Source: Artocarpus heterophyllus
Taxonomy: Eukaryota > Streptophyta > Magnoliopsida > Rosales > Moraceae
Length of the DNA stretch: 64,000 nucleotides
NCBI GenBank assembly: GCA_025403435.1
Contig: JAJQZP010000062.1
Coordinates: 124,001-188,000, forward strand
Direction: 5' to 3'
Numbering within the stretch: the stretch's first letter is position 1; every line of letters begins with the position of its first letter. The position numbers and the translations under genes are program-made. The notes beneath the pieces were generated by a model. It was not told where the DNA came from and searched no databases. It was given only the letters and a program-made list of their open reading frames with translations. Positions 12,430-23,936 of this stretch are shown here, one piece after another.

Positions 12430-12720
12430 CCGGTGGCAACCTTTACCGCCACTAGCACAAGGAATCCGGGCACGGCCGTTGGGTCATGCCGGTAATGACA
12501 GGCCACAGCAAAGTGAGGAAGAGCGGTGACCAAGGCTGCTGCCTAAGGAAGAAACATAAAACAAGGGGGAGGGGGTCATTGTTATGGCCGGCAACAGGCA
12601 CTGCCACTGCCAGCATCAGCTTCCCCTGGCTGCGGCCGTTGGGCTGTGCCAAAGAAGGACAGTCGCGGCCATATGGCTGTGACATTTAAGTTGGCTGCCA
12701 CTTGGCCGCCTAGTTATCCT
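12430..12720 (+). repeat. GC-rich segment with repeated CGGCCGTTGGG motifs in the X leader
   Basis: A sharp GC-rich island in AT-rich surroundings, between the primer site and gag. The motif CGGCCGTTGGG occurs at about 12474 and 12633, followed by variants of TGTGCC, with a related GCGGCCATATGGCTGTG near 12664. Open frames on both strands here have no recognisable product. It may be leader sequence of X or an inserted fragment. Confidence 0.5.
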
Positions 12721-13049
12721 ATGGTCAAAACCCCTAGGGTTTGAAGCAGTATCTAGGTTGTGGCCTAGAGCTACAAAGTTATTCACACGAGCTCAATTGG
12801 GCCCGTGACTGAAAGAAAAGCTACAAGCTAAGCCCACAACAATAAAAAAAAGGGGTCTATATGGCTGAGATATTACTACATTGAGATATTACTTACAAGT
12901 TAATATTTCTATCCAAACATTAACAACTAATGGACTGTCCGATATCTTGAGATAGAGTTACTTTTATTTAGATTTATTACTGTTATTTTAGATTCTTATG
13001 TGAGCTTGTTTTTGTTTGTTATATTGTTCTCTGATTTAGCTATTAGTTT

Positions 13050-16000
13050 GCTTGAAACATTACTGCCAATGTCAATTCCATTCCCAAGCTAAATGGCACC
13101 AACTTCAAATCATGGCAAGAGAACCTCCTCATAGTTTGAGGAGTCATGGATCTCAACTTTGCATAAAAGGTTCCTTCTCTTGCATCTCTTATAGATAAAA
13201 GCTCCTCTGATGAAAAAAGGGACATGAAAAGATGAAAAAAGTCAAATCGCATATATATGATAATCATGAACAAGACCATTTTGGAAGCATTCAGAGGCAC
13301 AATATCAGAAACTATAAAAATAGCTCAAGAGTTCCTTGAAGATATTAAGAAAAGATTTGTTAAGAATAAAAAGGCTGAAACTTGTACACTTTTGGCAAGT
13401 CTCATCTCAGTGAGATACAAAGGCAAAAGAAACATCAGGAAGTACATCATGGAGATGTCTCATTTTACTTCAAAGTTGAGAGCACTTAAGCTTGGCCTCT
13501 CTAACGACTTGCTTGTGTATTCGGTTCTCATATCTCTTCCCACATAATTTAGTCAATTCAAAATTAGCTGCAACTGCCAAAAGAAGGCTTGGTCTCTTAA
13601 TGAATTCATCTCACATTATGTGCAAGAAGAGAAAAGATTGAAGCAGAAGAAAACAAAAAGTGCTCATTTGGCTAGTACTTCCAAAGACAAAGGGAAGAAA
13701 AGGAAGAAGGATAAGCAAGCTGTAGTTACGACACCTCAAAAGAAACAACAAAAGAAACTAAATGAACTGGAAGGTACTGGTTGTTTATTTTGTGGAGCTG
13801 AAGGGTATAAGAAAAAGCACTACACTAGCTACCACACTTGGCGTGCTAAAAAAGGTATGCTTCTTAATTTAGTTTATTCTAAGATTAATTTAACTTCAGT
13901 ATCTGCACACTCACGGTGGATAGATTGTGATTCAATAACTCACATTAATGTGTCCATACAGGGTTGTCTGAGTTACCGAGAGCTAATGTTGAAAGATACA
14001 TTTATGTGGGTGATGGCACGACGATTCAAGTTGAGACAATAGAAAAATTTAGATTATTGTTAAAGACTGAATTTTATTTGGATCTTAATGAGATATTTAT
14101 TGTACGTCATTTACATGAAATTTGATTTCTATTTCTGTTTTGGACAAATCTGGCTATTCTTGTTCATTGGGAATGAAAAATTTAGTTTCCTTTATGATTC
14201 AAAATTGGTTGGTTCTGGTTCTTTGTCAAGTTACAATAATCTTTATTTAATTGATACAATTGTTTCATTTAGTGAATCCTTATAATTAAGTACACGAGGT
14301 TTGAAGAGAAAATTAATCAGTGAAAATTTGGCTCCATTATTGCACAAGAGATTAGGTTATATCTCCAGACAGAGAATAGAGAGACTTATGTTAGACAATT
14401 CTAAATCCCTTAGATTTTACAAATTTTGATGTTTGTGTTAACTGTATAAAGGGAAAACCTACCAATAAAATGAGATTTGAAGCCAACAAGTCTTTGGATG
14501 TCTTAGAATTTAATGCACGGATATTTGTGGGTCATTCCTATGGTTTCTTGGAATGGTCAACGATATTTTATAACGTTCATAGATAATTTTTCTAGATATG
14601 ACTGCGAATATCTCATTCATAAATAGTCATAGTCATTGGATGTGTTCAAAAATTATAAGGTTAAAGTTGAGAACCAACTTAACAAAAGGATCAAAGGTGT
14701 CAGATCTGATTGTGGTAGTAAGTACTATGACAAATATGATGGTTCAGATGAAGATCCAGAACCGTTTGCTAAATTCCTAGATGAATGCGGTATCATCCTA
14801 TAGTATACTATGCTGGGTTCACCCACTATAAATGATGTTGCTGAAAGATAAAACAGAATGCTTAAGGACATAGTGAGGAGTATAATTTCTCATTCTACCT
14901 TACCAGAATCACTCTGGAGAAAAGTGCTTAAGACTACAGCATATATCCTTAATAGGTTCCAACTAAAGTGACTGCCAAAACCCCTTGCGTATTTTAGACA
15001 GGTAAAAAGCCTAGTTTAAAGCACTTATATGTTTAGAGTTTTCCAGATGAGACAAGGCCTTAGAGGCCCAATGAAAGAAAAATGGACTCAAGGACGATGA
15101 GTTGCTATTTTATAAAATAATCTGAAAGAGCCAAGGATTCTAGTGTTATGATCCCATGACTAAGCCGATTTTTGAGACAGAAAACACCAGGTTCTTTGAG
15201 GATGTCAAGTTTATGGGGGGAGATAAGGTTAGAGACTTTTTCTTTGAAGAAAAATATATTCATATTCCCACAACTGTTATTTACATTGATCAGGCTCTTA
15301 TTCTTAACATTGTTCAAGAAGTAGATCCTGATCAAGACAATGTCGAAGAACCTCCATTCAAAAAATTGTTCCATAAGAACTCTACCATCTCAAGAACCTA
15401 TGCCATTAAAGAGATCTACTAGAGAAAAGAAAAGTGCGGTGCCAGATGATTTTATTGTATATCTCCAAGAACATGAGTTTGACATTAGTATGGTGGAAGA
15501 TGATCCAATCAACTTCTGTCAAGCTATGGCAATTTCTAAATCTCAAGAGTGGATTAATGCTATGAATGAGGAGGTAAAGTCCATGAAGGACAATGACATT
15601 TGGGATCTTGTCTTATTGCCTGAAGGAGTGTAACCTATTAGTCGCAAACAGATATTGAAGACCAAGAGGAATTCGAAAGGTGATGTTGAGAGGTACAAGG
15701 CTCGTCTTGCTGCAAAGGACTTTACACAAAAAAAAGCATCAATTATTAAGAGACTTTCTCTCCAGTTTTATTAAAAGTGCGGTGCCAGATGATTTTATTG
15801 TATATCTCCAAGAACATGAGTTTGACATTAGTATGGTGGAAGATGATCCAATCAACTTCTGTCAAGCTATGGCAATTTCTAAATCTCAAGAGTGGATTAA
15901 TGCTATGAATGAGGAGGTAAAGTCCATGAAGGACAATGACATTTGGGATCTTGTCTTATTGCCTGAAGGAGTGTAACCTATTAGTCGCAAACAGATATTG

Positions 16001-16418
16001 AAGACCAAGAGGAATTCGAAAGGTGATGTTGAGAGGTACAAAGCTCGTCTTGCTGCAAAGGACTTTACACAAAAAAAAGCATCAATTATTAAGAGACTTT
16101 CTCTCCAGTTTTATCGAAAGACTCTTTTAGCATAAGAATGGCATTTGTGGCGCATTTTGACCTTGAGCTTTATCAGATGGATGTTAAGACTATGTTTCTC
16201 AATGGCAACATTGATGAAACAATCCATGTGGTGTAACTAGAAAACTTTGTGTCGGGAGATGCAAAGAAGATGGTTTGCAAGTTGAAGAAGTCTATCTATG
16301 GGCTTAAGCAAGCTTCTCGTCAGTGGTATTAAAAATTTCATCAGATTATGATAATGTTTGATTTTTAGATGAATGTGGTCCATGATTGTATGTACCACAA
16401 GTTTAGTGGAAGTAAGCA
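13050..16418 (+). pseudogene. Element X gag-pol, 5' part (degenerate copia polyprotein)
   Basis: Broken copia coding region in the usual order. Gag begins near 13080 with KLNGTNFKSWQENLL, followed by a UBN2-type gag body. A degenerate zinc knuckle lies near 13780 (GCLFCGAEGYKKKHY, histidine and last cysteine lost). A protease relic reads WIDCDSITHI (catalytic DSG changed), and a GAG-pre-integrase relic (RLGYISRQRIERL) follows near 14350. The integrase catalytic core (14580-15000) is heavily frameshifted. The reverse transcriptase start (DVKTMFLNGN, KKSIYGLKQASRQWY) lies near 16180-16330. Multiple stops and frameshifts make it non-functional. The coding continues at 23937 after the insertion of element Y. 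Between them lies a 343 bp internal duplication. Confidence 0.8.
15430..16115 (+). repeat. Perfect-like 343 bp tandem duplication inside X pol
   Basis: Copy 1 is 15430-15772 and copy 2 is 15773-16115, directly adjacent. I find one difference by eye (ACAAGGCTC versus ACAAAGCTC near the reverse transcriptase start). The ends share a short AAAAG microhomology. The duplication is much younger than the surrounding decay of X. Confidence 0.85.
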
Positions 16419-17067
16419 TGTTGATGTCAAGCTCTGAACTATTGTGCACCAACACCACTTGATGCTATGCACAATAGTCAGACGGCTCCTTCTGTTCATC
16501 TAGGCCTCCCAACGGGGACCTACACAAGAAGATGGATGCCCCGGAGATTTAGAGGACACTAGTGTAATGTCGGCCAAAGGCTCTCTAACACTCAAGTCAG
16601 GTACCTATTTGACAGAGTTCAAGAGCAAAATTAGTTGGGAAAGAGCACGTTACCTTAAGCTACAGTAAATACGCTTAATTTGTAGGCTATCACTTGAATT
16701 GGGTGCTATGTGGGTTTAACCCGTGGCCTGTGTGTCACATCAAGACTTGTTAGGGGGCAGGTGAAAAGTGTCATAATCCCTACCAAAAGTTTGGCTTCCA
16801 TTTGAGGGCCAGAATGAGGCCATGTGTCAACCTTTTTGTGGTGAATGGTTGCCTGGGTGCAGGCTCTGATAGTCTGACCCGAGCATATATTCTTCCCAAG
16901 GAGGTGATGCCTTGTGTCGCAGCTAGCGGGCGCTCTGAGGAGCACTTCAAGAGAAAGATCTAAGCACCTAGAGTTGCAAATTTGTCTTCTCAATGATCTT
17001 CTTAAGCACAAAAGCCAAGCTACCATAGAGGCGGTCTTCGAGATCTCGGTTGATCACACCCCTAACA
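16419..17067 (-). mobile_element. 3' LTR of element Y (minus-strand LTR retrotransposon inserted in X)
   Basis: This 649 bp LTR runs TG...CA on the minus strand, starting TGTTAGGGGTGTGATC and ending GACATCAACA. It pairs with 23284-23931. The target duplication AAGCA is at 16414-16418 and again at 23932-23936, within the reading frame of X reverse transcriptase. The two LTRs have diverged clearly, so Y is also old. Confidence 0.8.
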
Positions 17068-17082
17068 ATAGCCCCCAGTGTA
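17068..17082 (-). other. Polypurine tract of element Y
   Basis: On the minus strand CACTGGGGGCTAT stands immediately before the 3' LTR. This fixes the orientation of Y as minus. Confidence 0.65.
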
Positions 17083-17394
17083 CCTGGTCGGTGCTCGGTC
17101 GGGTGTACTATACCGAGAAGGTGTGGTCGGCTATGGTTGGCCTTCGGGCTCAGTCTCAGGTAGTGGAATTTGAAGGGATAGGTGGTCAAACTTAGCAGGG
17201 CACGTGTCAGCACGTGATTGGTTGTTTCCCTGACGAGCTTAATCATTGTCTCTTCAAATTCCTTGCCTGATTTTTGGCTATAAATATAGGTTCGTTCTTT
17301 GTCGTTCTAGAGTGTTTCCTGACCACATTTTTGGCCTTCGCAGTTTTAGCTATTGAGTAAAAAACTGTAATCCGAGAACTTTTTTTATCAATCT
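17083..17394 (-). mobile_element. Remaining 3' internal sequence of element Y
   Basis: Moderately GC-rich sequence between the polypurine tract and the abrupt start of the duplicated block. It contains a TATAAATA-like string near 17278 but no coding features that I can identify. Assignment to Y rests on position. Confidence 0.4.
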
Positions 17395-17859
17395 TGAACA
17401 ACCTTCAAGCTCAACAATCACATTCTAATTTATAGATTTAGGTTAATTTTTGTCTTGTTAATTCTGTTGATGATTTGAGATAAACAATTCAAGTTTAATG
17501 ATAGTTTTCATCTCTTAAGATTAAGTTTTACAATATTCTATGCTATCATACCCGACAAGATACACGTCAACTTTCCATGACTGTAAACATATCATTCAGG
17601 ATCAAGATCATATCAAAGTTCAAATTGTTATCTTTCCAGATATCAAGGTTGACTTTGGAACTGCATAAGAAAAATGAGAAAAGCAAAGGGAAAACGGGGA
17701 CAAACACGAGAGCTGGCGAGCATCATTTTTTAACAGATCAGAAATCATCATGAGATATAATGGCGATATATAATACGCAAAAGCACGTACCTGATATCCT
17801 GTAGGATCAAATTGTAGAAAGATTGACTCTATGCAGAGGGCAAAGGCGCACGTATGTTT

Positions 17860-18480
17860 GCAAACCAGATTCCAAAGCTAAAACCAGACCTTTTTTTTTT
17901 ACGATCTTTGAGAAATTTTAGGGAAGAAAACGAAGGAAGGAGAGAAACCTTTTTCCCCCCTCTGTTTGCTGTTGGAAATAAAAGAACAATAAAAGCTGTT
18001 TACACAAATAAAACAAAAGGAGACTGCAATTAAAAAAAAGAAAAGAAAAAAGAGCAAAGGATATGTATGCAAACTAGATTCCAAAGCTAAAACATTTTTT
18101 TTTTTTGGTGATTTATAGAAAAGAATAGAGGAACGGAGACATTTTTTTTTTTAATTTTGATCTGTTGGCAGTTGGAGGAAACAAAGCCAATAAAAGTTAT
18201 TTGAACAAATAAAAGAAAAGGAGACTAGAATTAAAAGCAACGAAAACGAAGGATATGTATGCAAAGCAGATTCCAAAGCTAAAACAGTTTTTTTTTTTTG
18301 GTGATTTATAGAAAAGAAGAGAGGAACAGAAACTTTTTTTGTTTTTAAATTTTGATCTGTTGGCAGTTGCTGGAAATAGAGCTAATAAAAGTTCTTTGAA
18401 CAAATAAAAGAAAAGGAGACTAGAATTAAAACCAAAGAAAACGAAGGATATGTTTGCAAAGCAGATTCCAAAGCTAAAAC
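17860..18480. repeat. ~195 bp tandem repeats in block 1 (4 boundary motifs)
   Basis: The boundary motif GCAAA(C/G)(C/T)AGATTCCAAAG occurs at about 17858, 18068, 18260 and 18457. Each unit has a poly-T run, GGTGATTTATAGAAAAGA, GATCTGTTGGCAGTTG and a purine-rich end. The open frame at 18197-18493 is simply two repeat units read through. Confidence 0.75.
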
Positions 18481-19872
18481 CTCTCTCTCTCAAGGATTTA
18501 TAATCTTTGAGAAACTTTAGTAAAGAAAAAAGAAGGAAGGCAAATACACTTCTTTTTTTCTGTTGGTTTTGCTGGAAATAAGACTAACAATAAAATATGT
18601 TTACACAAATAAAACACAAGACATGAAAAGCAGCGGCTGATTTGTGTTCGCTTGGTTTGAGATCCAATTCAAGTGAGTTCTTCAGAGTTTGAGATGATAT
18701 TGATGAGATATGGAAATGAACGCAAGAATAAGAGTCAACCTGCGAATAATACACGTCATTATGATGCCTAACAAAAAAAAGACAGCGACAAAACAAAGGT
18801 CCGACCACATCGGTCGGCCATTTCTTTGCGAGCTGCTAATTCGCCAATGCAACAATCACTGTACTATGTACAGTATCTTTCCCACTAATCAGGTCCTATT
18901 TCCATGTCGTTTAACTGTTTTGTCCTTGATTTATTTCCTGCTTTAAACCTTTTTCTTATTTTATCCGTCCTGGGTCCCATTTTTAATCCGGCGGAGCTTT
19001 TTTCTTATTAAACTCTGTATGTGAAGTTTCTAATTTATCCTTGGTTAACTCCTCCTCTTTCTTGTTTGGTCAGGGTTTTTCTGTCATTTCATTACACAAA
19101 AAATTGTTCGCGCTGATTCGAAATTGTTTCCGCCGGCCCCTTTCTGTCGCTTTTTTTTTTTTTTTTTTAAGGTTTGCTTTGTTTTTGCTACGGTTCTTTC
19201 TTTTTTTCCCCTTCTTCGGTTCCTTTTCCTTTAGATGTTCCTTTTCCTGTGTTTTTTTGGGTTTTGGAATTAATGGTGATAGACAGATAAAGCTTGAGTG
19301 CTTGATGAGATCATCGACTATATGAAATTCTTCCAATTCCAAGTCATAATAAAGTTTCCCCTTTTTTTATTTCGCAAATATTTTTCGAATTCCTGATCAA
19401 TACTTGTTATTTTTCCTCTTCTGTTAAATTAATTACAAAAGAATTTGAGGGAATCACATGGTTGACGTTTTCTTCAAGATATGATAATTTAATATCTATT
19501 AGTATGGTAATCATGTATTAATTTTTGGGCGTTTAGGTGGGTAAAATAGGTTCTGAGTATGAGCAGCTGTTGTTCCTCTTGCTGCTGATATGTCCTCTGA
19601 GGTAAACAAAACCATTTGAACAGGCTCTGCTCGACGGTGCAGTTGCAGACGTAGAGGGGATAGAGGAAGCTCGAAGGGGGAGATGATGAAAATGGAGGAG
19701 TCTTGGTTCGTCTTCTTTTTTTCCTTCTAATTTTTTTTCCTGTGTTTTTTACCCTTTCTTTTTTCCCCTCCCTAAAGACTTTTTTTTTTTTTTTTTTTTG
19801 GGGGAGAAAGAGGACTGCTTCCTATCATGTACAGGATAATTATTTTTTGGATAAGTGTTTTCTGTATTTTTT

Positions 19873-20652
19873 GGGCATATTTAGTTCGAGTATTTAAATA
19901 GAGTATGTTGATGTTTACCGTTGTCCGGCGTCGGATCAACACCCACGTGCGACTGCGCACGTTCTGACCTCTTCTTAGGTTTGCCCCTGACCGGGAGTAT
20001 GTACCTGCAAGAGGGGCAATTTGGAGGATAGTGGGGTTAGTCAATAGACAAGGGCTCTCCGATGCTTAAGGCAGGTATTGCTCAGCAGAGGTCGGCAACT
20101 AGTTATGTGTGAAGAAGTCTCTCCCTCTAAAACGTCATAAATGCATCATATTTATAGGCGACCAGCTGGATCGGGTGCAAGATGGGTTTGCCCATCACCC
20201 AGGTGTCACATCAAAGTGTGTTAGGCAGTAAGTGACAAGTGTCGCGTCCATCACCCAATGGATTGGACTCTATCAGACGACAGCACGTTTGTTTGGTGTT
20301 GGCCTACAAGGATGGGTAGTGACGTATCTTTATGAATGACGTGGTTCGACCCGAGCTACCGTACATCCCCGAGGTGGCAGTCTTCTTGGGGCGTGCCCTT
20401 GGATGAATGGAAGGCACCTCACGAAGAAGTATAAAGCGTTGGGTCAGACAGTAGGCTCCCTGATGTCTGCTGACCTTGGGTACCGACCACCAAAGTTAGC
20501 GTCCTCGGTGGTGGCGCCGAGCTTACCCTCAACAGAGTATTTGAAGAAAAGAGTATTTGAATAGAGTATTTAAATAAAGATTTAAATTTTTATGAAAGAA
20601 AATATTGTAACAAAATAATTCAAACCGTGATTCAAGTATCGAAACAAACAAG
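19873..20652. mobile_element. MITE-like element interrupted by a solo LTR
   Basis: The left end GGGCATATTTAGTTCGAG and the inverted right end GGCCTTGTTTGTTTCGAT match with a one-base gap, and both continue into GTATTTAAAT-like AT-rich sequence. It is split by the solo LTR at 19906-20534, leaving about 150 bp of element. The flanks are T runs, so the target duplication (perhaps TTT) is uncertain. Family assignment is open. Confidence 0.45.
19906..20534 (-). mobile_element. Solo LTR related to element Y
   Basis: A 629 bp sequence running TGTTGATG...CTCAACA on the plus strand, with a perfect 5-bp duplication GAGTA at 19901-19905 and 20535-20539. Its middle (GTGTCACATCAAAGTGTGTTAGG) resembles the LTRs of Y. 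On the minus strand it has CCTATAAATATG as a possible TATA box. No internal region is present. Confidence 0.7.
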
Positions 20653-20654
20653 GC

Positions 20655-21436
20655 CTTTGTTTCTAATTCATTTGTGCTCGCTTTCTATCTCAAAATTTAT
20701 TATTTTTTTTATCAATCACTTTTTATGTGTTCTGCTGGTAAATTTATGCTTAGTGATTGCAATTGTTGGTTGTAAAAAATAATAATAACCGTTTATTTCC
20801 ATAATTCTTTAAATTTATTAGTCTTAAATTTAAATTTAAATATTAAAAATATTTTAGATATGTATTTATTATTTTTTAAATTTAAATCATTTAAGCATCA
20901 AGAATTTAAATTTTTAAAGTTTTAATTTCTTTTAAATTTCTTATACTCGAATATCTCTGTTATAATAATCTCTTCAAATCCAAATTGTAATTTTATTTTA
21001 TACTTAGATTAAAATTTAAATACATATTTAAATATCAATTCAAATAATAATTTAAATTATTAACTTAAATTTTAATTTAAAATATACTAACTTAAATTAA
21101 ATCATTAATTTAAATTTATTTATTAAATATACCTTAAAATTATTTCTTTGTTTTCGTACATCAAAAAAAAAATTGTATTCTACGTATTCGGTTCCTCTTT
21201 TATTTTGTTGCTGGTTACCCATTGCTATTTTGGTAGCTCCCATGGCACCGATTATATTCTAACAATTATTCGGAGAATAAAATAAAAAAAATTGAGGAAA
21301 AGACACATGTGATGTGCCAGTGATACTGCATAATGCCATGAAGCATGAGGAGATTATTAAACAAATGTAAAGAAAGGGAGGGTTTGTCTAAAGCGACAAG
21401 ACGTTGTTGATAAGATCATAAATGGGTCGTGAGGCG
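20655..21436. other. AT-rich part of block 1, no gene
   Basis: A run of TTTAAAT-type AT-rich sequence (about 20800-21130) with no match in block 3 interrupts the block homology and looks like a further small AT-rich insertion. The rest aligns with block 3 at 31400-31935. I see no gene. Confidence 0.5.
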
Positions 21437-22106
21437 TAGGGGTGAACAACGGACAGGTTTGCAGTGTTTGGATAGGTGCGGGTCGATTTTTTTAAGTGGC
21501 AGGTTGGCGATTAACCAACCCACAAACCGCCCATTGAGTGGCGGGCGGTTTCGGTTTGGGGGCGGGCGAGTGAGGGCGGGTTGGGCGGGTTGAGTCTACA
21601 CTAATGTACAATATAATTTTTTAAGCTCTTTTTTATTAAAAAAAAGTGAAGAAAATTTGTAGAAAATATAAGACGATAATGTATGAAGCATTCTCAACAA
21701 CAACCAAGTTTGACGCCTAAAAGACAATAACCATATTCACAACAAATTAAGAAACATAATCATTCATTGCAACAAGAAACATCAACTATATATGAAGCGA
21801 TGAACAAAGTAAGAATTCTTGTTCTTCCATAAAACCTGCTCATTGGGTTCGAAAATAACAGGATACTACAGATGAAATGATAACAAAGTCAAATGTTCTT
21901 TTTCTTTTTAAAGAATGAGGAGTGAGAGAGGTTTAGATTAAGATTTTTTTTTTTTTTTTAAGAATTAGGCGGGCGGGTTCGGGTTGAACCCGCCCCCTAA
22001 AATTTAAAACCGTACCCGCCTGCCAATATATGTAGGCAGACGGGTTGCATAGTCTTTTTTTTGGGGCGGGTGGCCGACGATTGCGGAGCGGTTTTTATGC
22101 ACCCTA
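21437..22106. mobile_element. Non-autonomous hAT-type element
   Basis: A 670 bp element with ends TAGGGGTGAAC and GCACCCTA. It is flanked by 8-bp duplications GTGAGGCG (21429-21436) and GTGAGGCC (22107-22114). Block 3 preserves the empty site (GTGATGCG followed by ATCTGG at about 31940). Subterminal regions are rich in GGGCGGG on the left and GGTTGAACCCGCC on the right, typical of plant hAT relatives. No transposase is encoded. Confidence 0.8.
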
Positions 22107-22540
22107 GTGAGGCCATCTGGTTCTATGAGTCCACTTTAATATTTTATTTATTCTCTTTATCGCAAAAAAAAAAAAAAAAAAAAAAAAGAAAAGAAAAATC
22201 TACGCCAAATAATTTAGCCCTCAGAGTAACGTCCTTTTCTTGTCCCCTATATGGCCGTACATCACAAGTTGTCAAGCAGATAGAAAAGATCATCACTACT
22301 TTAATCACCGCTTGGACCCTTGGATCGCTGCACTGCACTGCCTTTTTTTACAAGTCTTCCACTTTTTTCGGAATTTTCCTAAAGAGACAAATAATGATAG
22401 AAATACGTGTTCCCATTAGCCACAGATGCATTAACCATGTGAACTACAATATGACACGTTCAATCACGCCCGTGACTCAGCAGAGTACACCGGCCCTACT
22501 GCTCCCTTTATTGACTGCCTCCAGCTTATATCAAAGTGTA

Positions 22541-22640
22541 GGGGATGTTTAAAAAAATAACAGAAATTAATAGTGAGAATTTTTTTAATTGTAGTATATG
22601 AAAGTTTTATATTATAATATATTTTTTATTATATTAATAG
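22541..22640. mobile_element. Truncated Tourist-like MITE
   Basis: It matches the left 100 bp of the MITE at 32365-32540 (GGATGTTTAAAA start) and stops abruptly where element Y sequence resumes. The truncation marks the right junction of block 1. Confidence 0.6.
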
Positions 22641-23283
22641 TTGTTGACTGTTGGTGTCTTTGGACAATTCCACCCTGCATTGGTCTCCACCTTCTACCCT
22701 ATCGCCTCTTTTCTTTAGCCTATTCCAAGGAAGGCGGTCCCCTTGGTCCCTAAGCCTGTCGAAGATTGATGCTTGGGAACTTTGTGGGGATTGGTCGTGA
22801 CCCTTTCAAGGACCGATTTGGCCTTCCCAGACAAATCTATTGTTTTCAGATATGCCCTCTAAAGTCTAATGTATGATGTGCGTGGAGTCTGCTTCATTCA
22901 TTCTAGGAGTCACTCCTCTGCCCTGCTCGACCACCTGCCCGGTCTTCCTAGGTAAGAGGAAGGAAAGCAGAGGGCAATTGTTGTTGAGCTTGTTGTTGCA
23001 CCATTTTCTGTGTAAGTAGGCGAACCGCGATGGTCAGCTCGCACATCAAATCTTGTGCGGCCTGTCCTGCTCTGGCCTTGTTGCCCTAGCCGCCTAACTA
23101 GGACCTTGCCGCGCGGGGCCTGCCTTGAGGTTTGTTTTGGTTCTAGTTTTAGGCATTACTTGGCCCCTCTTGTCGGGTATCCTTATCCTGAGTATTTCCT
23201 CTAATAGCCATGCTATAATTATTGGTGGATGTGGCTCTTAAATAAAAATGCTGGAAAGGTGTGGGGCCCTTACAGCGTCAAAA
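22641..23283 (-). pseudogene. Element Y leader and gag start (degenerate)
   Basis: Minus-strand coding follows the 5' LTR at 23284. A frame begins near 23210 with MAIRGNTQDKDTRQEG and continues to a Q-rich stretch (VQQQAQQQL) near 22980. Stops interrupt it. The composition is GC-richer than its surroundings and resembles the start of an LTR-retrotransposon gag, but I cannot place the superfamily. The remainder of gag and all of pol are absent, replaced by block 1. Confidence 0.45.
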
Positions 23284-23931
23284 TGTTAGTATCGAGCTCT
23301 AAACTACTGTGCACCAACACCACATACGGCTGCACATGGTGGTTAGACAACTCCTCCTACTCATCTCGGCCTTCTAAGATGGACCTGCATAGGAAGAGGG
23401 ATGCCTTGAAGATTTAGGGGTTCATAGGTGTTGTGCTGGCCAAAGGCTTTTCGACACTCAAGTCAAGTACCTGTTCGATAGAGTTCGAGAGTGAAGTTAG
23501 TTAGAAAAGAGCACGTTACCTTAAGCTATAGTAAATGAGCTCAATTTATAGGCTACCACTTGAACTGGGTGCTAGGTAAGTTTGACCTGTGACCCATGTG
23601 TCACATCAAGACCTGTTAGGGGACAAGGGACAAGTGTCATGATACCTATCGAAAGTTTGGCCTCCATCTAAGGATTAGAATAAGGCCATATGTAGACCTT
23701 TTGTAGTAAGTCATTGCCTAGATGCAAGCTCTAATAGTCCGACTTGAGCATATGTTCTTCCCAAGGAGACGATGCCTTATGTCACAGCCAGCAGGGGCTC
23801 TAAGGAGCACCTTGAAAGAAAGAACCAAGCACATGAAGTTGCAAATTTGTCTTATCAATGATCTTCTCGAGCACGGTGGACGAGTTGCCATAGAGGCGGT
23901 CCTCGGGGACTCTACCAATCATACCCCAACA
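23284..23931 (-). mobile_element. 5' LTR of element Y
   Basis: A 648 bp partner of 16419-17067 (TGTTGGGGTATGATTGG start, GATACTAACA end on the minus strand). The right target duplication AAGCA is at 23932-23936. Confidence 0.8.
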
Positions 23932-23936
23932 AAGCA

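Larger units (their letters stand above)
17395..22640. repeat. Block 1: copy of X's 3' LTR end plus downstream flank, lying inside element Y
   Basis: It begins inside an X LTR (partial, 17395-17557, ending CCCGACA) and continues through the same flank found after the other two X 3' LTRs: an ATACACGTCAACTTTCC stretch, the poly-T/purine ~195 bp repeats, then sequence matching block 3 to 32.5 kb. It stops at about 22640 in the middle of a small MITE that is complete in block 3 (32365-32540). Inserted elements at 19906 and 21437 are absent from block 3. No credible gene is present; the open frames in it are low-complexity shadows. Confidence 0.75.

Noticed and set aside
12452..12689. 67-77 codon frames on both strands in the GC-rich island
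   Set aside because: GC-rich DNA leaves frames open by chance; no recognised domain and no splice or start context.
18197..18493. 98-codon minus-strand frame with repeated FSFGICFA-type segments (and similar frames at 26308, 29726 and 30081)
   Set aside because: Produced by the ~195 bp noncoding repeats with poly-T runs; frames change freely between blocks.
22161..22190. Long poly-A and poly-T runs (also 19150, 19780, 42285)
   Set aside because: Simple homopolymer tracts without adjacent retroposed sequence; not evidence of processed genes.
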